Source of the DNA: Bradyrhizobium cajani
GTDB lineage: Bacteria > Pseudomonadota > Alphaproteobacteria > Rhizobiales > Xanthobacteraceae
Direction of reading: 5' to 3'
Assembly (NCBI RefSeq): GCF_009759665.1
Contig: NZ_WQNE01000010.1
Coordinates: forward strand, 141,291-205,290
DNA: 64,000 nt
In this document: positions 9,290 through 19,480 of the stretch, in pieces
How the letters are laid out: the number at the start of each line of letters is the position of its first letter
Position numbering within the stretch: position 1 is the first letter of the stretch
Position numbers and translations under genes: made by a program
Notes under the pieces: model-generated
Told to the model about the DNA's origin: nothing
Seen by the model: the letters and a program-made list of their open reading frames with translations, nothing else
Database searches by the model: none

Positions 9290-12200
9290 CTCACGGGATC
9301 GGCCTGTTCGCGGACGGACGCGTCCACACTGAGCTCGTTCATCAGTTGCATCGCCCGTTTCAGGTCGGGCGTGTAAAAGCCCTCGCTGAACTTGCCGACG
9401 ATCGGCGCGAGCAGGAGCCTAGCATGCTCACGCCTGCCGGCCTCGTGCGACAGGCGCGCGAGGCTGACGGCGGTGCGCAGCTCCCAGGACAGCGCGCCCT
9501 GCTTGCGCGCGACCTCCAGCGACAGGCCGAACAGATCCTCGGCCTCCCGCACCGACGCCGGGTCGCCGTCCAAGAGCATGATCTCGCCTTGCAGGCGATA
9601 GACCTCGGCGAGGTAGGAGTGATCGCCGGTCCGCCTGGCGGTGGCGAGCGCGCCGTCCAGCGCGCGCAGGGCGGCATCGCGCATCCCGACCTTGGCGTAG
9701 GCTTCCGCGAGCAGGCAGCGGAACCAGCAGCCGGCAAGCCAGGAATCCATCGCCTCGTATTCGTCGAGGCCGAAGCGCATCTGGCTCAGGCCTTCGTCGG
9801 CTTCACCGAGCTGGGCCAGCGCCCAGCCGCGCAGGATCGCCGCCTGCTGCTTCCAATGCAGGAAATTGTGCTCGGTGGCGATGATCATGGCACGGTTGGC
9901 GTGATCGCGCGTGCCCTCGACGTCGCGCAGGTGCTGGCAGAGATAGGCGCCGAACACCAGCGCGAAGGCGAGCGTGAAGGGATGGCGCACTTTCTCGGCG
10001 TTCGCGATCGCCTGCTCGCTGTGCTGTCGCGCCGCATCGGGCCGGCCGAGGAACCACAGCAGGTAGCCGAGATAGGACAGCGAGACGACGCCGGGCTCGA
10101 TGCCGTGCCGCTCCATCAGATCGAAGTGCAGATCGGGACTGTAGAGATTGATGCAGCGGTGCAGGTGATGCTGGGACGCCGCGAAACGCCCGCGATAGAG
10201 CATGGTCATCGCGATCGCGCGGTGCGCCTCGATCAGATAGCCGGTCTGCTGCGCCGGCTGGGCCCGCTCGTTGAGCCGCTCGCGCTTGGCGAACTTCAAC
10301 AGCTCGACGCTGAGATCGTGCGCGCGGGTGAGATCGGCGCGGATGAAATGGCAGACCCAGAGCCCGCGCGTGGCGGCAAAGGTCTTTTCGTCGTCGTCGA
10401 GCTGCCGGCCGAGCTCGAGCGCGCGGACGTAATTCTCCTCGACCTCCTGCACCGCATAGCCCTTGGCGGCGATCAGCGCATTGCCGAGCGCGATACGCAG
10501 CTCGAGCTCCATCTCGTCGGCGCCCTGCATGCGGGAATTGGCCTGCACCACGCCGAGGCCGCGGCGCAGATGGCCGATCGCCTCCAGATTGGCGCCGGTC
10601 TTGGCCGCCTGCTTGCCGGCCTTGAGCCAGAAGCTCGCGGCGCCCTCGCTCTGCCCGGACTCGGTCAAATGATGGGCGAGCAGCTCCGGCTCCCGCTCGG
10701 TCTTCTCCGGATACATCTCGGCAAGCACCTGGGCGATCCGGGAATGCAGCTTGCGCCGCTCGCTGTGCAGCAGGCTTGCGTGCGCGGCGTTCTGGATCAT
10801 CACGTGCTTGAAGGAGTAGAGCGCGTCGGGCGGATGGCCGCGCCGCATGACCAGCCCCGCCTCCTCCAGGTGATTGAGCGCCGCCTCGATCTGCTCCGCC
10901 GGAGTGTTGGCGACCGCGTGCAGCGTCTCGTAGGAGAATTCGCGGCCGATGGTGGCGCCGATCTGCGCGACGCGCTTGAACGGGCCCATCCGGTCCAGCC
11001 GGGCCATCAGCGAGTCCGTCAGGGTGGCCGGGATCGCGAGCTGCCGCCACGGGCCCGACAGCACGTAGCGTCCGTGCCGCTCGGTGAGGAGGTTGGATTC
11101 GAGAACCGTCTTGGTCAGCTCCTCCAGGAACAGCGGCACACCGTCGGTCTTGACGATGATCTCCTCGACGACCTCCTTGGGAAGCTCGCGTCCGGCGACG
11201 CGCTCGACCAACGTCGCGCGCAGCTGCCGGCTCAGACGATTCAGCACCACCGTGGTGATATGCGAATGCGCGTTCCAGCTGGGCTGGAATTCGGAGCGCG
11301 CGGAGATGATGACCAGGATCGGCTGGTTCTGGACCCGGTCGACCAGGAGATCGATCACCTCACGGGAGGTCGGGTCGATCCAGTGCAGGTCCTCGAACGC
11401 GATGACCAGCGGCATCTCGCGCGCCAGGCCGAGGAAGTGACTGACCAGCGCCGCGACGGTCGCATCCTTCTGCTGCTGCGGCGACAGGTCGAGCGGCGGA
11501 TAGCGATCGCCGGTCGGGATCGACAGCAGCGCGGCAAACAGCGGCGTGACCTGCTCGATGTCGCCATGGGCAGCGGCGATCGCAGTCTCCAGGCCCGCCA
11601 GCGACAGCGCGGATGCATCCTCTCGGTCGAGGCCCAGGGCGAATTTGAGCTGCGCGACGAAAGGATGGAACGCCGTCGACGTGTAATAGGGCGAGCACTG
11701 GAACGAGACCTGGCCGTGGCGGTCGCCCGCAATCCGCTCGAAGATTTCCTGAATGATGCGCGACTTGCCAATTCCGGGCTCGCCGAACTTGACCACGACC
11801 TGGCCGTCGCCCTCCTTGGCCTGCTGCCAGCGCCCCATCAGCAGCGAGATCTCCTCCTCGCGATTGACGAGCGGCGTCAGCCGCGTGCCCATGGCGGCGG
11901 CGAAGCGGGTCTCGACCCGCGAGGCGCGCACCACGTGCCAGGCCTGCACCTTCTCGGAAATGCCCTTCAGGACGTGGACGCCGAGACTGCGGTAGTCGAA
12001 CTTTCCCTTCAGCAGCGACTGCGTCGAGGGGGAGATCACGACGCCATTGGGGGGCGCCAGGGCTTGCAGGCGCGCGGCCAGATTGACGGTTTCTCCAACC
12101 GCGGAGTCGCGCTCTTCGGTGCCCTGTCCGACGAGGTCGCCGACCACGACAAGACCGGTCGCGATCCCGATGCGGACGGCGGGGGAGTGGCTGAGCGCGC

Positions 12201-12753
12201 CACGCGGCTCGATCGCACGCGCGGTCGACAGCACCCGCACGATCTCGAGCCCCGCACGCACCGCGCGCTCGGCGTCGTCCTCATGTGCGGTCGGATAGCC
12301 GAAATAGACGAGGATACCGTCGCCGACGAAACGCGCCGCGAAGCCTTCATAATGCTTCACCACGCGGACGCAGGTCTCGCGAAAGCTTGCGATCATGTCG
12401 CGCACGTCTTCCGGATCGAACTGCACCGAGAGCGAGGTGGAATCCACCATGTCACAGAACATGGTGGTGAGCTGACGCCGTTCGGCGCCGACCTCCGTCC
12501 GCGCCTGCGGCGCCACTGTCGCCGGCGCCTCCGCCGTTTCAGCCTGGAATAGCGCCGCCATCGCCCGCTGGAGCCGCTTGCGATCGCCGAGCGGCATTCC
12601 GAGCTCGACCAGATCGGATTCGGTCAGGTCCCCCATGACATCGAGATCAAGGCGGTGCTGTGCGAACAGATCGCCGTAATGGCCGAGACCGATGCCCTCG
12701 AGCCAGAGCTTCAGCCTGCCTTCCGCTCCCGTGCCCGGCTCATTCTCCAGCAT
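9286..12753 (-). CDS. Multidomain signalling protein: SAM domain, class III nucleotide cyclase, AAA/STAND ATPase, TPR repeats
   Basis: A 1,155-residue protein. A sterile-alpha-motif domain (about 14-70, WLEGIGLGHYGDLFAQH) precedes a class III adenylate/guanylate cyclase domain (about 92-275). Metal-binding Asp101 (FCDMVDST) and Asp145 (FVGDGILVYFG) are present, as are Asn224 and Arg228 (NLAARL) of the catalytic set, so the cyclase looks active. An ATPase follows with Walker A GEPGIGKS (324-331) and Walker B-like LVIAFEDLHW. The C-terminal half is helical TPR-like. It should make cyclic nucleotide in response to a signal read by the TPR part. It is divergent from the NRPS gene with 137 bases between. 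Confidence 0.88.
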   Translation of the reverse strand: MLENEPGTGAEGRLKLWLEGIGLGHYGDLFAQHRLDLDVMGDLTESDLVELGMPLGDRKRLQRAMAALFQAETAEAPATVAPQARTEVGAERRQLTTMFCDMVDSTSLSVQFDPEDVRDMIASFRETCVRVVKHYEGFAARFVGDGILVYFGYPTAHEDDAERAVRAGLEIVRVLSTARAIEPRGALSHSPAVRIGIATGLVVVGDLVGQGTEERDSAVGETVNLAARLQALAPPNGVVISPSTQSLLKGKFDYRSLGVHVLKGISEKVQAWHVVRASRVETRFAAAMGTRLTPLVNREEEISLLMGRWQQAKEGDGQVVVKFGEPGIGKSRIIQEIFERIAGDRHGQVSFQCSPYYTSTAFHPFVAQLKFALGLDREDASALSLAGLETAIAAAHGDIEQVTPLFAALLSIPTGDRYPPLDLSPQQQKDATVAALVSHFLGLAREMPLVIAFEDLHWIDPTSREVIDLLVDRVQNQPILVIISARSEFQPSWNAHSHITTVVLNRLSRQLRATLVERVAGRELPKEVVEEIIVKTDGVPLFLEELTKTVLESNLLTERHGRYVLSGPWRQLAIPATLTDSLMARLDRMGPFKRVAQIGATIGREFSYETLHAVANTPAEQIEAALNHLEEAGLVMRRGHPPDALYSFKHVMIQNAAHASLLHSERRKLHSRIAQVLAEMYPEKTEREPELLAHHLTESGQSEGAASFWLKAGKQAAKTGANLEAIGHLRRGLGVVQANSRMQGADEMELELRIALGNALIAAKGYAVQEVEENYVRALELGRQLDDDEKTFAATRGLWVCHFIRADLTRAHDLSVELLKFAKRERLNERAQPAQQTGYLIEAHRAIAMTMLYRGRFAASQHHLHRCINLYSPDLHFDLMERHGIEPGVVSLSYLGYLLWFLGRPDAARQHSEQAIANAEKVRHPFTLAFALVFGAYLCQHLRDVEGTRDHANRAMIIATEHNFLHWKQQAAILRGWALAQLGEADEGLSQMRFGLDEYEAMDSWLAGCWFRCLLAEAYAKVGMRDAALRALDGALATARRTGDHSYLAEVYRLQGEIMLLDGDPASVREAEDLFGLSLEVARKQGALSWELRTAVSLARLSHEAGRREHARLLLAPIVGKFSEGFYTPDLKRAMQLMNELSVDASVREQADPVR

Positions 12754-12890
12754 GGTGATATCTGCCCAACCTTCACTCCGTCGAAGGGCTTAGGGCCCCC
12801 TCAACCACAGATTTTGGGGCCAAAACTTCACCTCAGACTGGACGCGTTCCCATAGTTCTTGAAAGAATAGCTTAATCAGATCAAAAGGGA

Positions 12891-15800
12891 ATGGCGTTGT
12901 CCGACATTACATCCGCGGTGGGAGAGGGATCGGAACGCGCAGGCGCCGAAACCAAGAGCTTTGCCCATATCGGCGGCCTTCTTGACGTCCATGCGCGGAA
13001 GACGCCGGCAGCACCCGCTCTCCTCGCCCCGGGCCGGCCGGCTCTCAGCTATGGCGCACTGGGCGAATTGACTCAGCGACTGGTCCGTATCCTGCGCGGG
13101 CTCGGCATCGACCCCGCAGACCGCATCGCCGTTGCGCTGCCACGCGGCGCCGACAGCGCTCTGGCGTTGATCGCGGTCGCTTCAAGCTGCGCCTGCATCC
13201 CCGTCAATCCCGATCTGACCGCGGACGAGCTGCAACGCTATTTCAGCGAGTTGAAGCTGACGGCGCTCGTCACCCGGGCCGACATGAACTCGGCGAGTCG
13301 CGACGTCGCCAGGGCGCTCGACGTCGCGGTGATCGATTTCGTGCCGGGGCCGCAGAACGATCTCGGCGGCTGCACTTTCATCGGTCCGGCGGTCGGGCCG
13401 GCAATCACCGGCGGCGCCTCACGCGGCGACGACGATGCGTTCATCCTGTTGACGTCGGGCACGGCGGCCCGGCCGAAGATGGTGCCGCTCACGCATCGCA
13501 ATGTGTGCCTGTCCGCCACCAACGCCGGCCGCGTGCTGTCGCTCACCTCCCACGACCGCCTCCTCAACGTGCTGCCGCTGTTTCACGCCCATGGCCTGAT
13601 CTCGGGCCTTCTGACGGCGCTGGCCGCGGGCTCCAGCGTGATCTGCACCGACGGTTTCGATGCGTCGTCCTTCTTCGGCTGGATGCGGGAGCTGCAACCG
13701 ACCTGGTACACGGCTGTGCCGACCATTCATCGTGCGCTGCTGACGGCAGCGGAAGCGAACCCGGACCGCGCCCGGTCGTCGTCACTGCGCGTCATCCGCT
13801 CGGCTTCGGCCTCGCTCGCGCCTGCCATCCTCGAAGGGCTGGAGGCGACGTTCGGCGTTCCCGTGCTCGAGACCTACGGGATGACGGAAGCGGCCTCGCA
13901 GATCGCTGCCAATCCGTTCGAGTTGCGCAAGATCGGATCGGTCGGCCGCGCCGCAGGCCCCGAGATCGCGATCATGGACGAAGCCGGTCGCGTGCTGGCG
14001 AACGGCGCGCATGGCGAGATCATGCTGCGCGGACCCAACATGAGCCGCGGCTACTACAATGACGAGGCCGCGACACGGGCCGCATTCCGCAACGGCTGGT
14101 TCCGGACCGGCGATCTCGGCTATCTCGATCCCGACGGCTATCTCTTCATCGTCGGCCGCATCAAGGACGTCATCAACCGCGGCGGGCAGAAGGTCTCGCC
14201 CCTCGAGGTGGAAGAGGTCCTGCTCGGCCATCCCGCGGTGCTGGAGGCCGGCGTGTTCGCCGTCCCGCACCGCAAGCTCGGCGAGAACGTCGCTGCCGTG
14301 GTGGTGCTGCGGCCGGACTCCGGAGCGAGCTCGGACCAGTTGCGCCAGTTCGCGCGCAAACGTCTCGCGGCCTACAAGGTGCCGAGCCTGATCCGCAGCG
14401 TGGCCGCACTGCCGAAGGGCGCCAGCGGCAAGGTCAAGCGCAATGCACTGACGGAGCTGATCGCGACGGCGGAGGAGAGCGACGAGACACGGCTGCCGCG
14501 CAACGCGCTGGAGACCCAGCTTGCCGCGATCTGGGCCGATCTGCTGGAGCTGCCGCAGGTCGGCGTCGATCAGGATATCTTCGCGCTCGGCGCGGACTCG
14601 CTCGCGGTGACGCAGATGCGCTCGCGCCTGCGCGATCGCTTCAACGTCGATTTCTCGTTCGAGGATATCTTCGATTGCGCCACGGTCACGGCGCTTGCGG
14701 CCCGGCTGGAGACCGCCGCAACCCACCGCGCAGCGGCGCTGCCGGCCTGGCGCCAGGCCGCGGCTTCAGAAGCAGGCGCGCCGCTGTCGTTCCAGCAGCA
14801 GCGGATGTACGTGCTCTCGCGGCTCGATTCGACCGGCTACAACTATAATGTCGTCGAGGTCGCAATGATCGGGGGCCAGATCGATGCTGCTGCGCTTCGC
14901 GCGGGCCTCGCCGCAATTTGCCGGCGCCACGAGGTGCTGCGCTCGGTCTTCGTCGAACACCAGGGCGAGCCGCAGCAGCGGGTGCTGCAATCCCATCCGC
15001 ACTTCGAGCGGATCAGGCTCAAGCCCTGCGCCGCGGACAGGCGGGCCGCCGTGATCCGGCGCGAGGCGCTCAAGCTCGCGCAATATCCATTCGATCTGGC
15101 ACGCGAGCCACCGCTGAAGGTCACCCTGCTCTCGTTCGACAAATCCAGCCACGCGCTGGTGGTCAACGTCCACCACCTCGTCACCGACGGCTGGTCGCAA
15201 CGGCTGTTCTGGGAAGAGCTTGCCGCGCACTATGCCGCGGCGCGCAAGACGAGCGCGACGCCGCTGCCCTCGCCGGCCTTCCAGTATCGCGACTTTGCGC
15301 TCTGGCAGCAGGGCTGGGCGCAGACGCCGGCCGTCAAGGAGCAGCTCGACTACTGGCGGACGCAGCTCGACGGCGTCACCACGTTGCCGTTGCGAACCGA
15401 CCGGCCGAGGCCGGCGGCCTGGAGCGGTCACGGCGCCCGTCACTATCTCGAATTCTCCAAGACGCTGTCGGCCGACTTGAGGGCACTGAGCCAGAACCAG
15501 GGCGTCACGCCTTTCATGACGCTGCTCGCGGCCTTCCAGTGTCTCCTGTTTCGCCACACCTCGCATGAGGATGTCGCAATCGGCTCGCTGATCGCCAACC
15601 GCAACCAGATCGAAAGCGAGCGCCTGATCGGGCTGTTCGCCAACACCCTGATCCTGCGCAACGATCTTTCCGGCGATCCGACCTTCGGCGAAGTGCTGCG
15701 GCGGGTACGGCAGGTGACGCTCGATGCCTACCGCAACCAGGACCTTCCAATCGAGGAGGTGTTGCGCGCGTTGCAGGTCGCGCGGAGGAGCGATGGCAAT

Positions 15801-18800
15801 CCGCTGTTCCGGATCATGTTCATCCTCCAGAACGCGTCGATCGAGGCTGCTCGCTTTCCCGGCCTCTCGTTGCGGCGCATCGAGGTCGATCCAAGGGTGG
15901 CGCGCTTCGACATCACGCTCGAGCTGGTCGAGGCCGACGGCCGTTTCTCGGGATTCTTCGAATACGCCACCGATCTGTTCGACGCCGCGACGATCGAAGA
16001 CATGGCCGCTCAGTTCAAGACCCTGCTCAAGGCCGTCATCGCCGATCCGGAGCAGCGCATTTCGCGCCTGCAGCTCCTGACCGAGGCCGAACGCCGCCAG
16101 TTGCTGGCGCAGGGCCATGGTGTACCGGCCAATTTCACCGCGCGCGGCAACTTGAGCGAGCGCTTCGATCGTCAGGCCAGGGCCACACCGAATGCGATCG
16201 CAGTGTCGGACGGTCACGCATCCCTGAGCTATCGCGAGCTGGCGCGCCGCAGCCAGGCGATCGCGCGCTGGCTGGCCCGCGAAGGCGTCGGCGCCGAGAC
16301 GGTGGTCGCCCTGCTTGCCGAGCGCGGGCCCGACCTGCTCGCCGCAATGATCGCCGTGCAGCGCGTCGGCGCGGCCTTCCTGAACCTCGATCCCGACCAG
16401 CCGCCGGCGCGGCTCACGACCATCCTCGGGTCGAGCTGCGCCCGCGTGCTGCTGACCGGGCGCGTCCAATCCGTCATGGTCGACACGCTGCTCGAGCCGC
16501 TGGTCGAACGCATCCGGGTGGCCGAGCTCGAGGATGCGATCACGCCAGGCACGACCAGGCCGGCCCGCGCCGCCCGGCGTACGCCCTCGAGCCTTGCCTA
16601 TCTCGTCTATACGTCCGGCTCCTCCGGCGCGCCGAAGGGCGTCATGATCGAGCAGCGCGGGCTGTCGAACCATCTGGCCGCGCTCATCTCCGAGCTTGGC
16701 CTCTCGGCCAGGGACGTGATCGCGCAGACCGCGCCGCAAAGTTTCGTGATCTCGGTCTGGCAATTCCTGGCCGGGCCGATGGTCGGCGCGCGTGTGCACG
16801 TCTGTGACAACGCGACCGTGCAGGACCCGGTTCTGCTCGCGCGGGAGATCGCGCGCGAAGCCATCACGGTGCTCGAGATCGTCCCTTCGCTGCTGCGCGT
16901 GATTCTCGATCGCATGGACGAGGCACCGATCCAGCGTGCCTTCGCGAAATTGCGGCTGCTGATCTCGACCGGCGAGCCGCTGCCGGTCGAGCTCTGCCAC
17001 GCCTGGTTCGCCCGCTGCCCCAAGGTGCCGCTGATCAATGCCTACGGCGCGTCGGAATGTTCCGACGACGTCTCCCTGCATCGCCTGACCAAGGCGCCGG
17101 CGGAGACGACGACAAATGTCCCGATTGGAGCCCCGCTGCCGAACACCCAGCTCTACGTGCTCGATGCAAACCTCCAGCCACAGCCGGTTGGCGTGGTTGG
17201 CGAGCTCTGCATCGGCGGCGCCGGCGTCGGCCGCGGCTATGTCAACGATCCCGCTCAGAGCCGGCAACGCTTTCTGCCCGATCCGTTCACCCGCCAGGCC
17301 GGCACGCGTCTGTATCGGTCCGGCGATCTCGCCCGCCGCCGCGCCGACGGGACGATCGAATGCCTCGGCCGAGCCGATCACCAGGTCAAGATCCGTGGCT
17401 ACCGGATCGAGCTCAAGGAAATCGAGCATGCGCTCGCCGACCATCCGGGTGTGCGCGCCGGCATCGTCGAACCGCGCCGCGAGGCCGGCGGCGATGTCAG
17501 GCTGATCGCCCACATCGTCGCAACCTCCGGCAGCCGGATCAGCGCCAGCGAGCTGCGCGAGTTCCTGAAGCGCCGGCTGCCGGAGCACGCCATCCCGTCC
17601 GCATTCCTGTTCCTGGATCAGGTGCCGCTCAATGCCCACGGCAAGCTCGACCGGTCCGCGCTGCTGGCGCCCGCGCAGCAGGAAGCGTCCGGCGCGGATG
17701 CGGCCGTGCCGGCGCGGCGTTTCACCGAAAAGGTGCTCTCCGACATCTGGATCGACCTGCTGAAGGTCGAGAGCCTCGGGGTGACCGACAATTTCTTCGA
17801 CCTCGGCGGCCATTCGCTGCTGGCGGGCCAGGTCATGGCGCGGATCGCGCGTGCACTCGGCGTATCGCTGCCGATCAAGACCATCTTCGAGGCACCGACG
17901 ATCGACGAGCTCGCCCGGCGGGTCGACGAGGCCGTGGCGGCGAAGCCGCGAAAGTCTGCCGCAAGCATGCCGCGGCGGGCCAGGAGCGGGCCTCCGACGC
18001 TCTCGATCGCGCAGGACCAGATGATGCGGATCCAGCGGAATCTGCCGGGCCTGCCGCTGTTCAATCTGCCCTTTGCCTTCCATCTCCAGGGCCCGCTCGA
18101 TACGGCTTCCCTCGCGCAGGCGTTCGACGACATCGTGCGCCGTCACGAATCGCTCCGGACCGGGTTCGGCTGGCGCAGCGAGGAGCCGGTCAGCCTGGTC
18201 GCCGCCCCCGGCCCGCTCGGCCCGGTCCTGACCGTCGAGACGATCGGCAACGGGCGACCCCACCACAACAAGCGGCGCAAGGCCCTCGAGCTCAGGAAGG
18301 TCAATCTCCTGATCGAGCAGGAGACCTATGCTCCCTTCGACGCCGCACGCCCGCCGCTGTTGCGGGCGCGCCTGTTGCGGCTCCACGCCGAGGATCACGT
18401 GCTGCTGCTGACGCTGCACCACGCCATCGCCGATGGCTGGTCGATTGGCGTGCTGTTCGAGGAATTGTCGGGCCGTTATGCGGTGCTGGCCGGATATCCG
18501 TCAGTGCCGCTGCCGAAACTGCCGCCGGCCTTTTCGGACGTCGCGCGCTGGCAGCGCTGGTGGTGCGGCACCGACGCCGCTCGCCGCCAGGCTGCCGACT
18601 GGACGGCGAATCTGCGTGGCGCGACCCCGCTCTTCGACGGCAAATCGAGCCCGGGCGCGTCGACCGGGTACCATCCTGTCAGCCTCGAGCGCGAGCTGAT
18701 CAGCCGGCTCACCGCCTTTGCCGGTCAGCAGAGTGCGACGCTGTTCATGTGCCTCCTGACCGGCCTGAAGACCCTGTTGCTGGCGCGGACCGGCCGCACC

Positions 18801-19340
18801 GACATTTCGATCGCCACCGCCATGGCCAATCGCGCCCAGCCGGACGCCGACCGCATCATCGGTCCGTTCGAGAACACGGTGGTCATCAGAACCCGAATCA
18901 CGCCCGAACTGTCGTTCGCGCAGGCCCTGGCGCGGGTGCGCCAGAGCGTGGTGGACGCGCATGCGCGGCAGGAGCTGCCGTTCAACATCCTGGCCGACCA
19001 TCTGGAAGAGGAGGGAATCGATCCCGCCTCGCTGCTCCAGGTCTATTTCACCCTGCAAAATCCGCTCCGCCAGCCACTCGATCTGCCTGACGTCACGGTC
19101 GAATCGACCGGCAACATCGCACGCGAAGGCCAGCCGGTGCTGCAGATCGACCAGACCTGGCTGTCGCTGATGCTCAAGGAGCGCCCGACCGGAATCACCG
19201 GATCATGCAGTTACAAGGGCGAACTGCTGGACGGTCCTATGGTCGCAGACTGGATGAAGGACCTCGTAGCGCTGCTGGGCGGGGCCGTGATTCAACCCAA
19301 CATGCCGCTGGGCCGTTTGCTCGATCGCAAAGCGGCATGA
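12891..19340 (+). CDS. Nonribosomal peptide synthetase, A-T-C-A-T-C, acyl-ligase-type loading module and terminal condensation domain
   Basis: A 2,149-residue cytosolic assembly line. A1 (about 30-540; TSGTAARPK near 186, YGMTEAA near 328, GWFRTGDLGYLD near 402) resembles acyl/oxalyl-CoA synthetases more than amino-acid A domains. T1 has GADSLAV with the phosphopantetheine Ser near 570. C1 has intact HHLVTDG (761-767). A2 (about 1090-1590) has TSGSSGAPKG (1241-1250), NAYGASECSDD (1383-1393) and Lys1585. T2 has GGHSLL with Ser1642. C2 (about 1705-2140) has HHAIADG (1843-1849). No thioesterase or reductase is present, so C2 must release the product or pass it to a free nucleophile. A dedicated Sfp-type PPTase lies 549 bases downstream. 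The ATG sits directly after AAAAGGGA, a tight ribosome-binding site. The product is unknown. Confidence 0.93.
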   Translation: MALSDITSAVGEGSERAGAETKSFAHIGGLLDVHARKTPAAPALLAPGRPALSYGALGELTQRLVRILRGLGIDPADRIAVALPRGADSALALIAVASSCACIPVNPDLTADELQRYFSELKLTALVTRADMNSASRDVARALDVAVIDFVPGPQNDLGGCTFIGPAVGPAITGGASRGDDDAFILLTSGTAARPKMVPLTHRNVCLSATNAGRVLSLTSHDRLLNVLPLFHAHGLISGLLTALAAGSSVICTDGFDASSFFGWMRELQPTWYTAVPTIHRALLTAAEANPDRARSSSLRVIRSASASLAPAILEGLEATFGVPVLETYGMTEAASQIAANPFELRKIGSVGRAAGPEIAIMDEAGRVLANGAHGEIMLRGPNMSRGYYNDEAATRAAFRNGWFRTGDLGYLDPDGYLFIVGRIKDVINRGGQKVSPLEVEEVLLGHPAVLEAGVFAVPHRKLGENVAAVVVLRPDSGASSDQLRQFARKRLAAYKVPSLIRSVAALPKGASGKVKRNALTELIATAEESDETRLPRNALETQLAAIWADLLELPQVGVDQDIFALGADSLAVTQMRSRLRDRFNVDFSFEDIFDCATVTALAARLETAATHRAAALPAWRQAAASEAGAPLSFQQQRMYVLSRLDSTGYNYNVVEVAMIGGQIDAAALRAGLAAICRRHEVLRSVFVEHQGEPQQRVLQSHPHFERIRLKPCAADRRAAVIRREALKLAQYPFDLAREPPLKVTLLSFDKSSHALVVNVHHLVTDGWSQRLFWEELAAHYAAARKTSATPLPSPAFQYRDFALWQQGWAQTPAVKEQLDYWRTQLDGVTTLPLRTDRPRPAAWSGHGARHYLEFSKTLSADLRALSQNQGVTPFMTLLAAFQCLLFRHTSHEDVAIGSLIANRNQIESERLIGLFANTLILRNDLSGDPTFGEVLRRVRQVTLDAYRNQDLPIEEVLRALQVARRSDGNPLFRIMFILQNASIEAARFPGLSLRRIEVDPRVARFDITLELVEADGRFSGFFEYATDLFDAATIEDMAAQFKTLLKAVIADPEQRISRLQLLTEAERRQLLAQGHGVPANFTARGNLSERFDRQARATPNAIAVSDGHASLSYRELARRSQAIARWLAREGVGAETVVALLAERGPDLLAAMIAVQRVGAAFLNLDPDQPPARLTTILGSSCARVLLTGRVQSVMVDTLLEPLVERIRVAELEDAITPGTTRPARAARRTPSSLAYLVYTSGSSGAPKGVMIEQRGLSNHLAALISELGLSARDVIAQTAPQSFVISVWQFLAGPMVGARVHVCDNATVQDPVLLAREIAREAITVLEIVPSLLRVILDRMDEAPIQRAFAKLRLLISTGEPLPVELCHAWFARCPKVPLINAYGASECSDDVSLHRLTKAPAETTTNVPIGAPLPNTQLYVLDANLQPQPVGVVGELCIGGAGVGRGYVNDPAQSRQRFLPDPFTRQAGTRLYRSGDLARRRADGTIECLGRADHQVKIRGYRIELKEIEHALADHPGVRAGIVEPRREAGGDVRLIAHIVATSGSRISASELREFLKRRLPEHAIPSAFLFLDQVPLNAHGKLDRSALLAPAQQEASGADAAVPARRFTEKVLSDIWIDLLKVESLGVTDNFFDLGGHSLLAGQVMARIARALGVSLPIKTIFEAPTIDELARRVDEAVAAKPRKSAASMPRRARSGPPTLSIAQDQMMRIQRNLPGLPLFNLPFAFHLQGPLDTASLAQAFDDIVRRHESLRTGFGWRSEEPVSLVAAPGPLGPVLTVETIGNGRPHHNKRRKALELRKVNLLIEQETYAPFDAARPPLLRARLLRLHAEDHVLLLTLHHAIADGWSIGVLFEELSGRYAVLAGYPSVPLPKLPPAFSDVARWQRWWCGTDAARRQAADWTANLRGATPLFDGKSSPGASTGYHPVSLERELISRLTAFAGQQSATLFMCLLTGLKTLLLARTGRTDISIATAMANRAQPDADRIIGPFENTVVIRTRITPELSFAQALARVRQSVVDAHARQELPFNILADHLEEEGIDPASLLQVYFTLQNPLRQPLDLPDVTVESTGNIAREGQPVLQIDQTWLSLMLKERPTGITGSCSYKGELLDGPMVADWMKDLVALLGGAVIQPNMPLGRLLDRKAA

Positions 19341-19480
19341 CCGGCCGTACGGCTCGGGCGAATACGGGTTCACTCGCCAAAGCTGTGAATGACCAAGTTG
19401 CGCCTTGATTCTTTGGCGTCATCGCGCAAGATTATTCCCGTCTTTTGAGTGGACGATTATTTTTGACCCGGGGGAGTGTT

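Noticed and set aside
9346..12552. A 1,068-codon open frame on the plus strand across the cyclase gene
   Set aside because: Antisense to a gene with clear SAM, cyclase and ATPase motifs. The product has biased composition and no recognisable motif.
12754..12890. Specific promoter or operator between the cyclase and NRPS genes
   Set aside because: I looked for inverted repeats and good -35/-10 pairs and found none strong enough to report.
14766..18422. A 1,218-codon open frame on the minus strand across the NRPS gene
   Set aside because: It is exactly antisense to conserved NRPS motifs. High GC keeps the opposite strand free of stops. Its product is Arg/Asp/Gln-rich without any domain.
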